Shown here one piece after another: positions 51,479-60,623 of a stretch of 64,000 bases of DNA; the stretch's first letter is position 1, and each line of letters opens with the position of its first letter. Position numbers and translations under genes: made by a program. Source of the DNA: JAWLAT01 sp041395325 (GTDB lineage: Bacteria > Pseudomonadota > Gammaproteobacteria > Xanthomonadales > SZUA-5); NCBI GenBank assembly GCA_041395325.1, contig JAWLAT010000009.1, positions 1 to 64,000 on the forward strand, in the 5' to 3' direction. The notes under the pieces are model-generated. The model did not search any database. It had not been told where the DNA came from and saw only the letters and a list, made by a program, of their open reading frames with translations.

Positions 51479-53692
51479 ATGCCATTCCGTACCTCCTTGC
51501 CGCGATTCGTCGCGCTCTTGTTCCTGATGCTGCCCACACTTGCGCTGGCACAGCGCCCCACGGTGGGGCTGGTGCTCGGCGGCGGCGGGGCACGCGGGGC
51601 GGCGCACATTGGCGTGCTGCAGGTGCTGGAAGAGCACCACATCGCCGTTGATCTGGTCACCGGCACCAGCATGGGTGCGCTGGTGGGCGGGTTGTATGCC
51701 GCGGGTCATTCGCCGCAGGAGCTGGAGCAGTTGGTCGTAGGCATCGACTGGCGGCGGATGTTCGATGACGCGCCGCCGCGCGGCCAGCGCAGCATGCGAC
51801 GCAAGCGGGAGGATCTGGACAACCTGGCCGAACTGGAGCTGGGCATGTCGGCCGACTACAAGCTGCAGGTGCCGCGCGGCGCCCTGCAGGGTCACAACCT
51901 GCTGCTGTGGCTGCGCCGCAATACGCTGCCGGTCGCGCACATCCAGCAATTCGATGACCTGCCGATTCCCTTCGCCTGTGTGGCCACCGAGATCGTCGGT
52001 GGCGGCAAGGCGGTGCTCAATGGCGGCGATCTGCCTTTGGCGATGCGGGCCAGCATGGCCGTACCGGGCGTTTTTGCGCCAATCCGGGTCAACGAGAAGC
52101 TGATGGTCGATGGCGGTCTGGTCGACAACCTGCCGGTGTCGGTGGCGCGCGAGATGGGTGCCACGCATCTGATCGTGGTCGATGTGGCGGCGCCGCTGTA
52201 CAGCGAAGCGCAGCTGGACTCGCCGCTGGCCGTGACGATGCAGATGATCACCACGCTGATGAAGGCCGAAACCGATCGCACGCTGGCTGAGCTGGCCAGT
52301 GCCGATGTCTTCCTGCAGCCGGCGCTGGGTGAATTCTCCTCGGCCGCCTTCGACCAATCCGCCGATGCCATTGCGCTGGGGCGGGCCGCCGCTGAGAAGG
52401 CGCTGCCTCGGCTATTGACCTATCAACTCGACGACGAGGCCTGGGCGGTGCATCTGGCGGCGCGGCGCGAGCGCGTTGGCGAGTGGCCGCAGGTGGCCCG
52501 GATCCAGGTCGACGACCACCGTTCGGCCAGTGCCGGTCGCGTCGGCAAGGCGGTGCAGTCGTTGCAGAGTGGCGAGGTCGATCCGGACGCCCTGGACGCG
52601 GCGCTGCAGCTGGCGATGTCCGAGGGTGAGTTCGAGCGAATCAACTACCGGATCGCCGATGGTCAGGAGCCCACATTGGTGATCCAGCCGGTCGACAAGG
52701 GTTGGGGCCCGGGCCTGGTCCGCTTCGGCTTTGCGCTGGGCGATGACTTCGAGGGCAACAGCAACTACCAGGCCGAGGTGGACTTGCGCATGACCGGCCT
52801 GGACCGACGCGGCCGCGAGTGGCGCAACCGGCTCAGCCTGGGTCGACGGGCCGGTTTGCTGACCGAGTTGCATCAGCCCTTTGGCGGTGCCGGGCAGTAC
52901 TACGGTCTGGGCTTCGCCAGCTACGAGGCTTTCGAGCAGCCGATCCAGTTGGCCGGTATTCGGCTGGCTGAGTTGGGCATCAAGCGCTTGTTGGCCGGCG
53001 TCGAACTGGGTTGGTATCCGACCCCCGCCTGGCAGCTGTCGGCCGGCCTGGAGCGGGGTCGGCGACGTTTCGAGCGCACTGTCGGCTCACCGGAGGATGT
53101 TGAAGCGCTGACCAATCTGGACCTGGGCGCGGTGCATCTGGCGGTCACCTACGACACGCTCGACAACGTCGGCTTTCCCACCCGTGGTGCGCGCCTGGAC
53201 AGCGCGCTGCTGGTCTATCTGGACGCACTGGGAACCTCGCAGGAGGCCGACGTCTTTCGCCTGCGCTATGACCAGCCGCTGGCCTGGGGCCGCAACACCG
53301 TGCTGCTCGGCCTGCAGGCGGACTGGGCCTTCAGCGGCAAGGGCTCGGGCGAAGCGCTGGTCGGCCTGGGCGGCGTGGGTCGGCTGACCGGTTCGCGTGA
53401 CGACGAACGCATTGGCTCGCGGGCGGCGTTGCTGCGGGCCATTGCCTACCGGCGCGTCAGCGACGACCGGCTCGGCAAGCTGCCGGTCTATCTCGGCTTC
53501 AGCCTGGAAGCCGGCCAGAACTGGCTGTCCTTCGAGGATCCCTCGCTCAGTGATCTGGAATACGCCGGCAGCGTGTTTTTTGGCGTGGATTCGCCGTTGG
53601 GGCCGGTCTATCTCGGCGTCGGTCACACGCTGGATGGCGACACCGCGGCTTTCCTGCGCATCGGTACGCTGATCGAGGATCTGCGTCGCTGA
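51479..53692 (+). CDS. Patatin-like phospholipase with C-terminal outer-membrane barrel (PlpD-like)
   Basis: A 737-residue protein. The signal peptide (FVALLFLMLPTLALA) precedes a patatin domain (about 28-310): oxyanion loop GGGGARG (34-40), nucleophile Ser64 in GTSMG and Asp211 in DGG (211-213). A POTRA-like segment (about 330-400) and a 16-strand-type beta-barrel of the Omp85/BamA class (about 410-737) follow; strand-like repeats include FRLRYDQPLAWGRN and GPVYLGVGHTLDGDTAAFLR. This is the Pseudomonas PlpD architecture (type Vd secretion). It probably exposes a phospholipase A1 at the cell surface. Confidence 0.93.
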   Translation: MPFRTSLPRFVALLFLMLPTLALAQRPTVGLVLGGGGARGAAHIGVLQVLEEHHIAVDLVTGTSMGALVGGLYAAGHSPQELEQLVVGIDWRRMFDDAPPRGQRSMRRKREDLDNLAELELGMSADYKLQVPRGALQGHNLLLWLRRNTLPVAHIQQFDDLPIPFACVATEIVGGGKAVLNGGDLPLAMRASMAVPGVFAPIRVNEKLMVDGGLVDNLPVSVAREMGATHLIVVDVAAPLYSEAQLDSPLAVTMQMITTLMKAETDRTLAELASADVFLQPALGEFSSAAFDQSADAIALGRAAAEKALPRLLTYQLDDEAWAVHLAARRERVGEWPQVARIQVDDHRSASAGRVGKAVQSLQSGEVDPDALDAALQLAMSEGEFERINYRIADGQEPTLVIQPVDKGWGPGLVRFGFALGDDFEGNSNYQAEVDLRMTGLDRRGREWRNRLSLGRRAGLLTELHQPFGGAGQYYGLGFASYEAFEQPIQLAGIRLAELGIKRLLAGVELGWYPTPAWQLSAGLERGRRRFERTVGSPEDVEALTNLDLGAVHLAVTYDTLDNVGFPTRGARLDSALLVYLDALGTSQEADVFRLRYDQPLAWGRNTVLLGLQADWAFSGKGSGEALVGLGGVGRLTGSRDDERIGSRAALLRAIAYRRVSDDRLGKLPVYLGFSLEAGQNWLSFEDPSLSDLEYAGSVFFGVDSPLGPVYLGVGHTLDGDTAAFLRIGTLIEDLRR

Positions 53693-53792
53693 GCCTGCAG
53701 CTGAATCGCCACCAACGCGATTGACGGGCTGTTGTCAGCGAAGTCGCACAATGGCGGTCAGATTCGTGACGATTGAACCAAGGTGCAGAACG

Positions 53793-54398
53793 ATGCGTCG
53801 ATTCCTCTTGTTGATGACGGGGTTGCTGATGACAACGATGGTGCAGGCAGGCAATGGCTTGAGCCCGCGGCCGGGTGAAGCGGTGATCGTGCTGGGCGGC
53901 GGCTGCTTCTGGTGTCTGGAAGCCGTCTACGAAGAGCTCAAGGGCGTGCGCGAAGCGGTCTCCGGCTACGCCGGCGGCGAAGTCGAGAACCCCACCTACA
54001 AACAGGTCACGACCGGCGGCACCGGTCACGCCGAAGTCGTGGCGGTCTATTACGACCCGGCCCAGATGCAATTGAGTGATCTGCTCGATGTGTACTACGC
54101 GATCCACGATCCAACCACGCCCAACCGGCAGGGCAACGACGTGGGCCCGCAGTACCGCTCAATCGCCTTCTACGGCGACACCGATCAGAAGGCGGCCATC
54201 GATGCAGCCATTGCGCGGGCCGGAAACCGCTGGTCAGGCCGGATCCTCACCGAAGTCGAGCCATTGACCCAGTTTTATGCGGCCGAGGACTACCACCAGC
54301 AGTACTACGAGTTGAACGGCAGTCAGCCCTACTGCAGTCTGGTGATCGCCCCGAAAATCGCCAAATTCCGCAAGGAGTTCGGGTCTCTGCGGAAATAG
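53793..54398 (+). CDS. msrA: Exported peptide methionine sulfoxide reductase A
   Basis: A 201-residue MsrA that reduces methionine-S-sulfoxide in proteins. The catalytic Cys38 is in GGGCFWCLEAVYEEL; SGYAGGEVENPTYKQV, GTGHAEVV and the YHQQYYELN ending are family-typical. An N-terminal signal (FLLLMTGLLMTTMVQA) implies a periplasmic enzyme, unlike the usual cytoplasmic MsrA. Start at 53793. Methionine-rich envelope proteins would be the substrates. Confidence 0.94.
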   Translation: MRRFLLLMTGLLMTTMVQAGNGLSPRPGEAVIVLGGGCFWCLEAVYEELKGVREAVSGYAGGEVENPTYKQVTTGGTGHAEVVAVYYDPAQMQLSDLLDVYYAIHDPTTPNRQGNDVGPQYRSIAFYGDTDQKAAIDAAIARAGNRWSGRILTEVEPLTQFYAAEDYHQQYYELNGSQPYCSLVIAPKIAKFRKEFGSLRK

Positions 54399-54535
54399 CG
54401 ATCGCTGTCGATGGATGTCCGACCGGGTGGCGCAGCGATGCGTCGCCCGAAGGAATGGGCTTGACCGCACGGTGACGCCGTGTTCAGGCGCGATCCGTAT
54501 CATCGCGGGCCCATTTTGAATCGGAAGGAGGCGCC

Positions 54536-55267
54536 ATGAAGCGCACGATCCTGTCGGCAGCATTGCTGCTGAGCCTGCCGCTCGCCGCCCGGGCTGCCGA
54601 CGAGGCCAAGCCGGAAGGCTGGACTGGCAGTGGCGAACTGGGCCTGGCCTTCGCCCGCGGCAATGCGCGCAGCGAGACCGTCAACGGCAAGCTGACGCTG
54701 GGCAAGGAAGACGAGACCTGGAAGCACGACTTCGGTCTGCAGATCCTGCGGGTCAAGGGTGAGGTCGACGACGAATTCGAGCTGACCGCCAATCGCTACG
54801 AGCTCAGTGCCTCCAGTGCCTACAAGTTCGACGAAAAGCAGAGCGTCATCGGTGCGCTGCGCTACGAGAACGACGACTTCGCCCCGTTTGAATACCAGGC
54901 GGTGGCCTCGATCAGCTATGGCTACAACGCCATCGACAACGAGCGCACGCATCTGGGCTTCGAAGTCGGTCCCGGCTATCGGCGCGCCAAGAACCGCAGT
55001 ACGGGCGAGGTCGAAGGTGACGCGGTGCTGCGCGGGCGAGCCGACTATCGCCACCAGCTGACCGAAACGACCCAGCTGACCAACGTGTTCCTGGTCGAAG
55101 GCGGCGAAGACAACACCTTCGCGCAGAACGATCTGGCGGTGTCGGTGAAGATCAACAGCAAGCTGGCGCTCAAGAGCGGGCTGCAGCTGCGTCATAACAC
55201 CGATAATGCGCCGGGCACGACCAGCACCGACAAGCTGCTGACCACCAATCTGGTGTTCAGCTTCTGA
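54536..55267 (+). CDS. DUF481 (YdiY-like) outer-membrane protein
   Basis: A 243-residue exported protein of the DUF481 family. The signal peptide is TILSAALLLSLPLAARA. Repeated amphipathic beta strands (GSGELGLAFARGNARSETVN, YELSASSAYKFDEKQSVIGA, ALRYENDDFAPFEYQAVASI) end in a final strand closing on Phe (TTNLVFSF), a classical outer-membrane barrel signature. E. coli YdiY is the nearest named relative; it is acid-induced but function is unknown. Start at 54536 after GGAAGGAGG. Confidence 0.92.
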   Translation: MKRTILSAALLLSLPLAARAADEAKPEGWTGSGELGLAFARGNARSETVNGKLTLGKEDETWKHDFGLQILRVKGEVDDEFELTANRYELSASSAYKFDEKQSVIGALRYENDDFAPFEYQAVASISYGYNAIDNERTHLGFEVGPGYRRAKNRSTGEVEGDAVLRGRADYRHQLTETTQLTNVFLVEGGEDNTFAQNDLAVSVKINSKLALKSGLQLRHNTDNAPGTTSTDKLLTTNLVFSF

Positions 55268-55428
55268 TCGCGGCAGGTCGCTCAGACCCGCCCCTGTGGA
55301 CGTCGGCCTGCGGGGTTCCCGGTGGCCGGCGCGGGCCGGATTGGCATGCGCGGTACGACTTGCGGCCCTGACCGACGTCAGCGGCCTTGCGCCATACTGC
55401 AGGGCCGCAACAGCCAGCAGTGAGTGGG

Positions 55429-56301
55429 ATGTCGGAAGAGAACCTGTTCATCGCCCGGGACGGCCAGGAAATTGGCCCTTTCACGCAGAGTGAGCTGCTG
55501 CGCGCGATCGCGGCCGGGCGCTATGGCAAGGGTGATCTGATCTGGCAGGACAGCGCCAACGACTGGCTGCCGCTGGAGCGGGTGCCACCCTACTCGCGGC
55601 AGATTGGGCGGGAGGAGTTGATCGACCCCAAGGCCGATCCGAAACCCCAACCCAAGCCGAAGGCCACGCCGCAGCCACCACCGCCGCAACCGGAGGTGTT
55701 GCAGCGCCCGCCGGTGCAGGTGTTTCCGCCTGGCGCAGGGCCGGCCCAGTCCGGCGAGCTGCTGCGGCCCGGTGATCGCGCCGATCTGAGTCAACGGCGG
55801 CCATTCGTCCGCTATGCCGCGCGCCTGCTGGACATGGCGATCTTCAGTTTTCCCCTGCTCGCCATCGCCAGCGTGTTCGGTGTGCATCTGCGTCCCGACC
55901 ACACGGTGATGCTGGAGCTGTTCCTGCTGGCCTTGTATGTGCCGGTTGAGGCGCTGCTGATGGCCAGCTTCGGCACCACACCGGGCAAGGCCTTCATGCG
56001 CCTTCGCGTGGTGCGCGAGGATGGTCAGCCATTGACCCTGTCGACCACGCTCAACCGGGCCGTGATGGTCTGGTGGCGCGGCTGGGGCATCGGCGTGCCG
56101 CTGGTGTCCTTCGTGGTGCTGATCATCGCCTTCGGCAAACTGGTGTCCGAAGGCAAGACCACCTGGGATCGCGATCTGCAACTGCGGGTCATTCACCAAC
56201 CGGTCGGCGTCGTACGCGCCTTGATCGCCATCTTCCTGCTGCTGTTCCTGTTCGGCGCCTCGATGGGCACGCTGACCGAACAGGCCTTGCGGCATTCCTG
56301 A
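55429..56301 (+). CDS. GYF_2-RDD membrane protein
   Basis: A 290-residue protein. The N-terminal GYF_2-like domain (about 1-60; LFIARDGQEIGPFTQSELLR, DLIWQDSANDWLPLERVPPY) is linked by a Pro/Lys-rich stretch to an RDD membrane domain (about 125-260). RDD features are FVRYAARLLDMAIFSFPLLA and TTPGKAFMRLRVVREDGQPL; three or more hydrophobic segments follow. RDD proteins are thought to be small transporters or scaffolds; no specific substrate is indicated. ATG 55429 gives a start with GTGGG before it. Confidence 0.87.
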   Translation: MSEENLFIARDGQEIGPFTQSELLRAIAAGRYGKGDLIWQDSANDWLPLERVPPYSRQIGREELIDPKADPKPQPKPKATPQPPPPQPEVLQRPPVQVFPPGAGPAQSGELLRPGDRADLSQRRPFVRYAARLLDMAIFSFPLLAIASVFGVHLRPDHTVMLELFLLALYVPVEALLMASFGTTPGKAFMRLRVVREDGQPLTLSTTLNRAVMVWWRGWGIGVPLVSFVVLIIAFGKLVSEGKTTWDRDLQLRVIHQPVGVVRALIAIFLLLFLFGASMGTLTEQALRHS

Positions 56302-56311
56302 GTCGGCACCA

Positions 56312-56944
56312 ATGAGCGGCGAGCCGGTCCTGCTGCTACATGGGCTGTGGATGGGCCGGCCGGCGATGTGGGCGCTGGCGCGCGGGCTGCGTCAGGCCGG
56401 TTACGCGCCGAAACCCCACCCCTATGCCACGATTTTCGGCGATCTGATCGGTGAACGGCGGCGGCTCGCACAGCATTGGGCCAGCCTGGGTCCGCGGGTG
56501 CATGTGGTCGGCCACAGCCTGGGCGGACATCTGGCGCTGGCCACTGCCAGGGATTTCGGCGCGCAGCTGCCACCGGGTCGGATCATTTGCCTCGCCTCGC
56601 CTTTGGCCGGCAGCAGCGTGGCGCGGCAATTGCGCCAGCACGCCTGGGGCCGGCCGCTGATGGGGCGCGCTGGGCCGGTGCTGACCGAGGCCGTTTCGGT
56701 ACCGGCGGGCCGCGAGGTGGCTTCCATCGCCGGTCAGCGCCGCTTCGGCGCTGGCAGCTGGCTGGCGCAGCTGGACTCGCCCCACGATGGCACCGTCAGC
56801 GTGGCTGAAACGCGCATCGACGGGCTGGCCGCGCACACGGTGATCCCGGCCAGCCACAGTGGCATCGTGTTCAGCCAGCGGGTGCAGCAGTTGTGTCTGA
56901 ACTTCCTGCGTGAGGGCGGACTCACTGACTCGCCTGCTGCGTGA
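56312..56944 (+). CDS. Alpha/beta hydrolase (lipase-like)
   Basis: A 210-residue compact alpha/beta hydrolase. The oxyanion segment is LLLHGLWMGRPAMWALARGL, the nucleophile Ser lies in VVGHSLGGHLAL, and a likely acid and His are in LDSPHDGTVSV and IPASHSGIVF. No signal peptide is seen. Similar small proteins act as esterases or lipases (triacylglycerol lipase class 2-like); the substrate is unknown. It begins 10 bases after the RDD gene stop and is probably co-expressed with it. Confidence 0.88.
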   Translation: MSGEPVLLLHGLWMGRPAMWALARGLRQAGYAPKPHPYATIFGDLIGERRRLAQHWASLGPRVHVVGHSLGGHLALATARDFGAQLPPGRIICLASPLAGSSVARQLRQHAWGRPLMGRAGPVLTEAVSVPAGREVASIAGQRRFGAGSWLAQLDSPHDGTVSVAETRIDGLAAHTVIPASHSGIVFSQRVQQLCLNFLREGGLTDSPAA

Positions 56945-57096
56945 GTCGTCTGCTGCGTGACGGCTGCGTGGCGTCATGGTCTCCGGTTTGCCGCCTCGAC
57001 GTCCCGGGCTATCCTTCGCGCCCATTCGCCTTCCCGGGGCCGCTGAGCGCATCGTTGAACGCTTGACCGTGGCCCACCGACACGCAGGAGCACGAT

Positions 57097-57837
57097 ATGG
57101 CAGGTCACAGCAAATGGGCCAACATCCAGTATCGCAAGGGCAAGCAGGATGCCGCCCGCGGCCGCATCTTCACCAAGCTGGTGCGCGAGATCACGGTGGC
57201 TGCGCGCCTGGGTGGATCGGATCCCAATGCCAATCCGCGCCTGCGCCTGGCGATGGACAAGGCCTTCGCGGCCTCGATGCCGAAGGACAACGTCGAGCGC
57301 GCGATCAAGAAGGCCACCGGTGAGCTGGAGGGCGTCAGCTACGAGGAAATCCGCTATGAGGGCTATGCGCCCGGCGGGGTGGCGGTGATCGTCGATTGCC
57401 TGACCGACAACCGCAATCGGACCGTGGCCGATGTGCGCCATGCCTTCAGCAAGTTCGGTGGCAACCTCGGCACCGATGGCTCGGTGGCCTACCAGTTCAG
57501 CAAATTGGGCGTGCTGTCCTATGCGCCAGGCGCCGACGAGGACCGCATCATCGAGGCGGCGCTGGAGGCCGGTGCCGATGATGTGCAGCAGTTCGAGGAC
57601 GATGGCTCGATGGAGGTACTGACCTCACCGGACAACTTTGAAGGGGTCTGTGCGGCCATGGCCACGGCCGGCCTCAAGCCCGACGAGGCTGAAGTGACCT
57701 ATCGGGCCGAGAATGACGTCGCGCTGGTGGGCGAGCAGGCCCAGACCGTGGCCAGATTCCTCGACTGGCTGGATGAGCTGGACGACGTACAGAACGTCTA
57801 TTCCAATGCCGACCTGGGTGAAGATGCCTACGGTTGA
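57097..57837 (+). CDS. yebC: YebC/PmpR family translation or transcription regulator
   Basis: A 246-residue YebC-type protein. The start MAGHSKWANIQYRKGKQD is diagnostic, and GGSDPNANPRLRLAMDKAFA, VAVIVDCLTDNRNRTVADVR and FSKFGGNLGTDGSVAYQF follow the family. YebC proteins have been described as DNA-binding regulators and as helpers of translation through proline stretches. It precedes ruvC by 13 bases, the usual order. Confidence 0.96.
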   Translation: MAGHSKWANIQYRKGKQDAARGRIFTKLVREITVAARLGGSDPNANPRLRLAMDKAFAASMPKDNVERAIKKATGELEGVSYEEIRYEGYAPGGVAVIVDCLTDNRNRTVADVRHAFSKFGGNLGTDGSVAYQFSKLGVLSYAPGADEDRIIEAALEAGADDVQQFEDDGSMEVLTSPDNFEGVCAAMATAGLKPDEAEVTYRAENDVALVGEQAQTVARFLDWLDELDDVQNVYSNADLGEDAYG

Positions 57838-57850
57838 GCGCAGCACTTCG

Positions 57851-58357
57851 ATGCGCATCCTCGGTATCGATCCGGGCTCGCGCCGCACCGGCGTTGGCGT
57901 GGTCGACGTGCAGGGCCAGCGCGTGCTGCACGTGCATCACCGCGTCATCGCCACCGCCGACGAGGCCTTCCCGCAGCGATTGGCCGAGATCTTCGAGGGT
58001 GTGCGGGCGGTGATCGCCGAGTTCGAGCCGGGCGAAGCCGCGGTCGAGACCGTCTTCATGGCCCGCAACGCCGCCTCCGCACTGAAGCTGGGCCAGGCTC
58101 GCGGCGCGGCCATCTGCGCGATCGTGGCTGCCGGCCTGGCGGTGCACGAATACACGCCGGGCGAAATCAAGCAGGCGGTCGTCGGTGGCGGCCGAGCCGA
58201 AAAGGCGCAGGTCCAGCACATGGTGGGTTTGCTGCTGAACCTGCACCCGCTGCCCGACAGCGACCCGGCCGATGCACTGGCCGCCGCCATCGCCCACGCC
58301 CATCACCGCCAGACCGCTCAGCGGGTGGGACTGCCGAGCGGGTGGCGCAGGCGCTGA
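57851..58357 (+). CDS. ruvC: Holliday junction resolvase RuvC
   Basis: A 168-residue endonuclease that cuts Holliday junctions in recombinational repair. Catalytic acids are visible: Asp7 in LGIDPGSRRTGVG, Glu in AAVETVFMARNA, and the C-terminal Asp pair in DSDPADALAAAIAHAHH. ATG 57851 gives the standard RuvC start; a longer in-frame form from 57827 is less likely. ruvA and ruvB, often downstream, are not found here; a convergent gene follows instead. Confidence 0.95.
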   Translation: MRILGIDPGSRRTGVGVVDVQGQRVLHVHHRVIATADEAFPQRLAEIFEGVRAVIAEFEPGEAAVETVFMARNAASALKLGQARGAAICAIVAAGLAVHEYTPGEIKQAVVGGGRAEKAQVQHMVGLLLNLHPLPDSDPADALAAAIAHAHHRQTAQRVGLPSGWRRR

Positions 58358-58426
58358 GACGCTTGAGTCGGTCACCGTGCACCGACTCAGGTTCGTCATG
58401 CCCGCGTATCGCCGGGCAGCAGACGC

Positions 58427-58816
58427 TCAGTGCCAGCCGCTGATCAGCCCCCGCCCCAGCGACCAGCCCAACAGACCCAGCAACAGCGCGATCCCAAAAA
58501 TGGCGACCCGGCGATGCTGCCGCCGTGCCTGACTGGGCTCGACACGGCGCAGCGGCAGCAGCCGCCAGATCAGCACCTCGATCAGCAACATGAGGCCAAC
58601 GGCCAGCGGCAGTGGCCAGAGCTCCCCGACCCGCAGGCAGGCATCGATCCCAAAGGCCGCCGCCAGCACCCAGGCCAGGGGCAGGCCGGTAGCCAAGCCG
58701 GCTGGCTCAGCCGCCAGCCCGCCGCATTCCCGGCAGACGGCCGGTCGCGCCGTCATTGCATGGAATTTGGCCGCGGCCGGAATGCCGTTGGCTTGACAGT
58801 GAGGGCAGGGGAACAT
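58427..58816 (-). CDS. Zinc-ribbon membrane protein, unknown
   Basis: A 129-residue protein with an N-terminal zinc-ribbon-like pair of motifs (FPCPHCQANG and VCRECGGLA) followed by two or three hydrophobic segments (about 45-60, 67-88 and 103-125). The long basic stretch RRVEPSQARRQHRRVA lies between the last two. No function is known to me. It is convergent with ruvC. Confidence 0.7.
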   Translation of the reverse strand: MFPCPHCQANGIPAAAKFHAMTARPAVCRECGGLAAEPAGLATGLPLAWVLAAAFGIDACLRVGELWPLPLAVGLMLLIEVLIWRLLPLRRVEPSQARRQHRRVAIFGIALLLGLLGWSLGRGLISGWH

Positions 58817-58889
58817 GCGTTGGGCTCCAGGTTGCTGTCAGGGGGCTTGTGCAGCCCAGTAGGCTTGGCTGTCGAAAACTCGATGAAAT

Positions 58890-59300
58890 TCAACCGCCTA
58901 GCGCTGACTGAAGCTCGCGCAGACTGGCCACCCAGTCGTCGCACTCACCGCTGTCCTCCCACAGTTCTTGCAGCTCCGAGTCGGCGGCGAGGATGCGCGC
59001 CAGCGCCTGCTGTGCCTTGGAGCGCAACTCGGCCGATGGGTTCAGCGTCCGCGTAGCCACCCACTGATCGACGCCTTTGGTGTAGGCATCGCTCTGTGTC
59101 CCGCGACCGAGCAGCTTGGCCAGCACTTCGGCCGCGGCGACGGCTTCCTCGGCGACATCCGCCTCGAGATAGTCCTCGCCGAAGTCCAGTACCTGGCCGA
59201 TGCTCTCCTCGATCAGTGACAGGCCTTCGGACGCGCTGAGCCCATCGGCCCAATCACAGGCACCATCATTGCCAAAAGGCTCATGTGACCACGTTCCCAT
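58890..59300 (-). CDS. DUF4259 family protein
   Basis: A 136-residue acidic cytoplasmic protein. The N-terminus MGTWSHEPFGNDGACDWADG is the DUF4259 hallmark; the C-terminus is helical (SAELRSKAQQALARILAADS, ELQELWEDSGECDDWVASLR). The start at 59300 follows AGGAGATCTGAC. Function is unknown. Confidence 0.85.
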   Translation of the reverse strand: MGTWSHEPFGNDGACDWADGLSASEGLSLIEESIGQVLDFGEDYLEADVAEEAVAAAEVLAKLLGRGTQSDAYTKGVDQWVATRTLNPSAELRSKAQQALARILAADSELQELWEDSGECDDWVASLRELQSALGG

Positions 59301-59564
59301 GTCAGATCTCCTGGTGAAAGTGCCGGGTGTCATCGCCACGTCTCGTCGAGCTCACCTTTGGCCGATTGATGACCACCGCGAGCCCACCCTGGGATGTCTG
59401 TAGCGGTTCAAGGTGGCGGCCTTTGACGATGTGAGGCAATTCAATAGTGGGTGTCGACCGATTGCGCAATCGCCTCACGTGCCAGAGGTTGGCGCTCGCA
59501 GGATCTTCAACGCCAATCTCGGGACCGCGTCGCCAACAGATGAATCCTGTGGGATCATCGGGCC

Positions 59565-59798
59565 ATGAGCGGTCAAGCTTCTCGTATCACTGTGGACCCC
59601 GCGCGGCGCGGTGGACGGGCCTGCGTTCGTGACCTTCGCATCAGCGTCGGCGACGTGCTTGGCTGGCTGGCGCTCGGACACAGTGAAGCGCAGATCCTGG
59701 CCGACTATCCAGAGCTGACCAGCGACGATATTCGCGCCTGTCTGGCGTACGCGGCGGCGCGCGAGGCGCACGAGCTGCGGCTCGGCAGCGCGGCTTGA
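59565..59798 (+). CDS. DUF433 antitoxin-like protein
   Basis: A 77-residue DUF433 protein (VapB-like antitoxin class). The pattern RITVDPARRGGRACVRDLRI, SVGDVLGWLALGHSEAQIL and YPELTSDDIRACLAYAAA contains the helix-turn-helix. It overlaps the DUF5615 gene by four bases (TTGA), typical of a toxin-antitoxin pair, and likely represses their shared promoter. Confidence 0.88.
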   Translation: MSGQASRITVDPARRGGRACVRDLRISVGDVLGWLALGHSEAQILADYPELTSDDIRACLAYAAAREAHELRLGSAA

Positions 59799-60130
59799 AG
59801 CTGCTGCTGGACGAGAACCTGTCGCGGCGCCTTGTCCCCGCGCTGCAGGCCGACTATCCGGGTACCACACAGGTCAGTCTTGTCGGGTTGGAACGCGCCT
59901 CGGACGCTCAGCTGTGCGACTACGCTCAGGCCAACGGCTTCCTGATCTGCAGCAAGGACGACGATTTCGCCGGTTTGGTCGCCGCTCGGGGGTACCGACC
60001 ACGACTCGTGCGCATCGCGCTGGGAAATGTCAGCAACGACACAATTCTTGCGGCACTCGTCGCAGCGCGCGCAAGACTCGAGAGAGCGTTCAATGACTCC
60101 ACCGTCGGCGTCGTCGTCATTGAGCTCTAG
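59795..60130 (+). CDS. DUF5615 PIN-like toxin
   Basis: A 111-residue PIN-like (Mut7-C/DUF5615) protein, the probable RNase toxin of the pair. Acidic residues of the fold are seen in LLLDENLSRRLVPAL, ASDAQLCDYAQANGFLICSK and DDDFAGLVAARG. It starts with TTG overlapping the DUF433 stop, so it is made only with its antitoxin. Confidence 0.87.
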   Translation: MKLLLDENLSRRLVPALQADYPGTTQVSLVGLERASDAQLCDYAQANGFLICSKDDDFAGLVAARGYRPRLVRIALGNVSNDTILAALVAARARLERAFNDSTVGVVVIEL

Positions 60131-60263
60131 CCTTGAACTATGGGGCGTTTCCGGATTAACCATCGCAGGCTCGAACGCCACTCGCTGTACCGAAAGTGCT
60201 CGGACGTGAGGGGCCGGATTTGATACTGATCTCTCTGCGCCTGGTCTGACCACGACAAAGTGC

Positions 60264-60623
60264 TCACTGGGCCCTGAGCCCTGGGCCCTGGGCCCTCCTC
60301 GCCACCTTACGCCGCCACGCCAACCCCCCAAAATACCCCGCGCACAACAGCGCCTCGATCACGCCCAGCCAGCACTGGTCGGGGTCGACCCAGGCTTCCA
60401 TGACGCCGTGGCAGAACCAGAACAGCATCGGGATGCCGGCGTAGATCAGGGCGTGGCGGGCGCGCAGCAGCCCGGCCAGCAGCAGCGGGATCCAAGGCAA
60501 GGCGGTCAGGATCCAGCCGGCGGTTGAATCCAGGCCAGCAGAGGGCCAGCACCACTGCCACAGGATCTGCAGCGCCAGTACGGCGACAACGCAGGCCCAG
60601 GCCAGACGGGTAGGGGTGTTCAT
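60264..60623 (-). CDS. DUF2069 membrane protein with repeat-coded C-terminus
   Basis: A 119-residue inner-membrane protein of the DUF2069 family with about four hydrophobic segments (LAWACVVAVLALQILWQWCW, ILTALPWIPLLLAGLL, HALIYAGIPMLFWFCHGVME, CWLGVIEALLCAGYFGGLAW). The ATG overlaps the wrbA stop, the usual pairing. The family ends soon after the last helix; here the tail ARRAQGPGLRAQ is read from a heptamer array (60269-60296) before the stop, so the repeat has altered the C-terminus. Confidence 0.87.
   Translation of the reverse strand: MNTPTRLAWACVVAVLALQILWQWCWPSAGLDSTAGWILTALPWIPLLLAGLLRARHALIYAGIPMLFWFCHGVMEAWVDPDQCWLGVIEALLCAGYFGGLAWRRKVARRAQGPGLRAQ
60269..60296. repeat. Four-unit heptamer array at the DUF2069 gene end
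   Basis: GGGCCCT, GAGCCCT, GGGCCCT and GGGCCCT in tandem. They are read as codons of the DUF2069 C-terminus on the minus strand. Confidence 0.8.
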
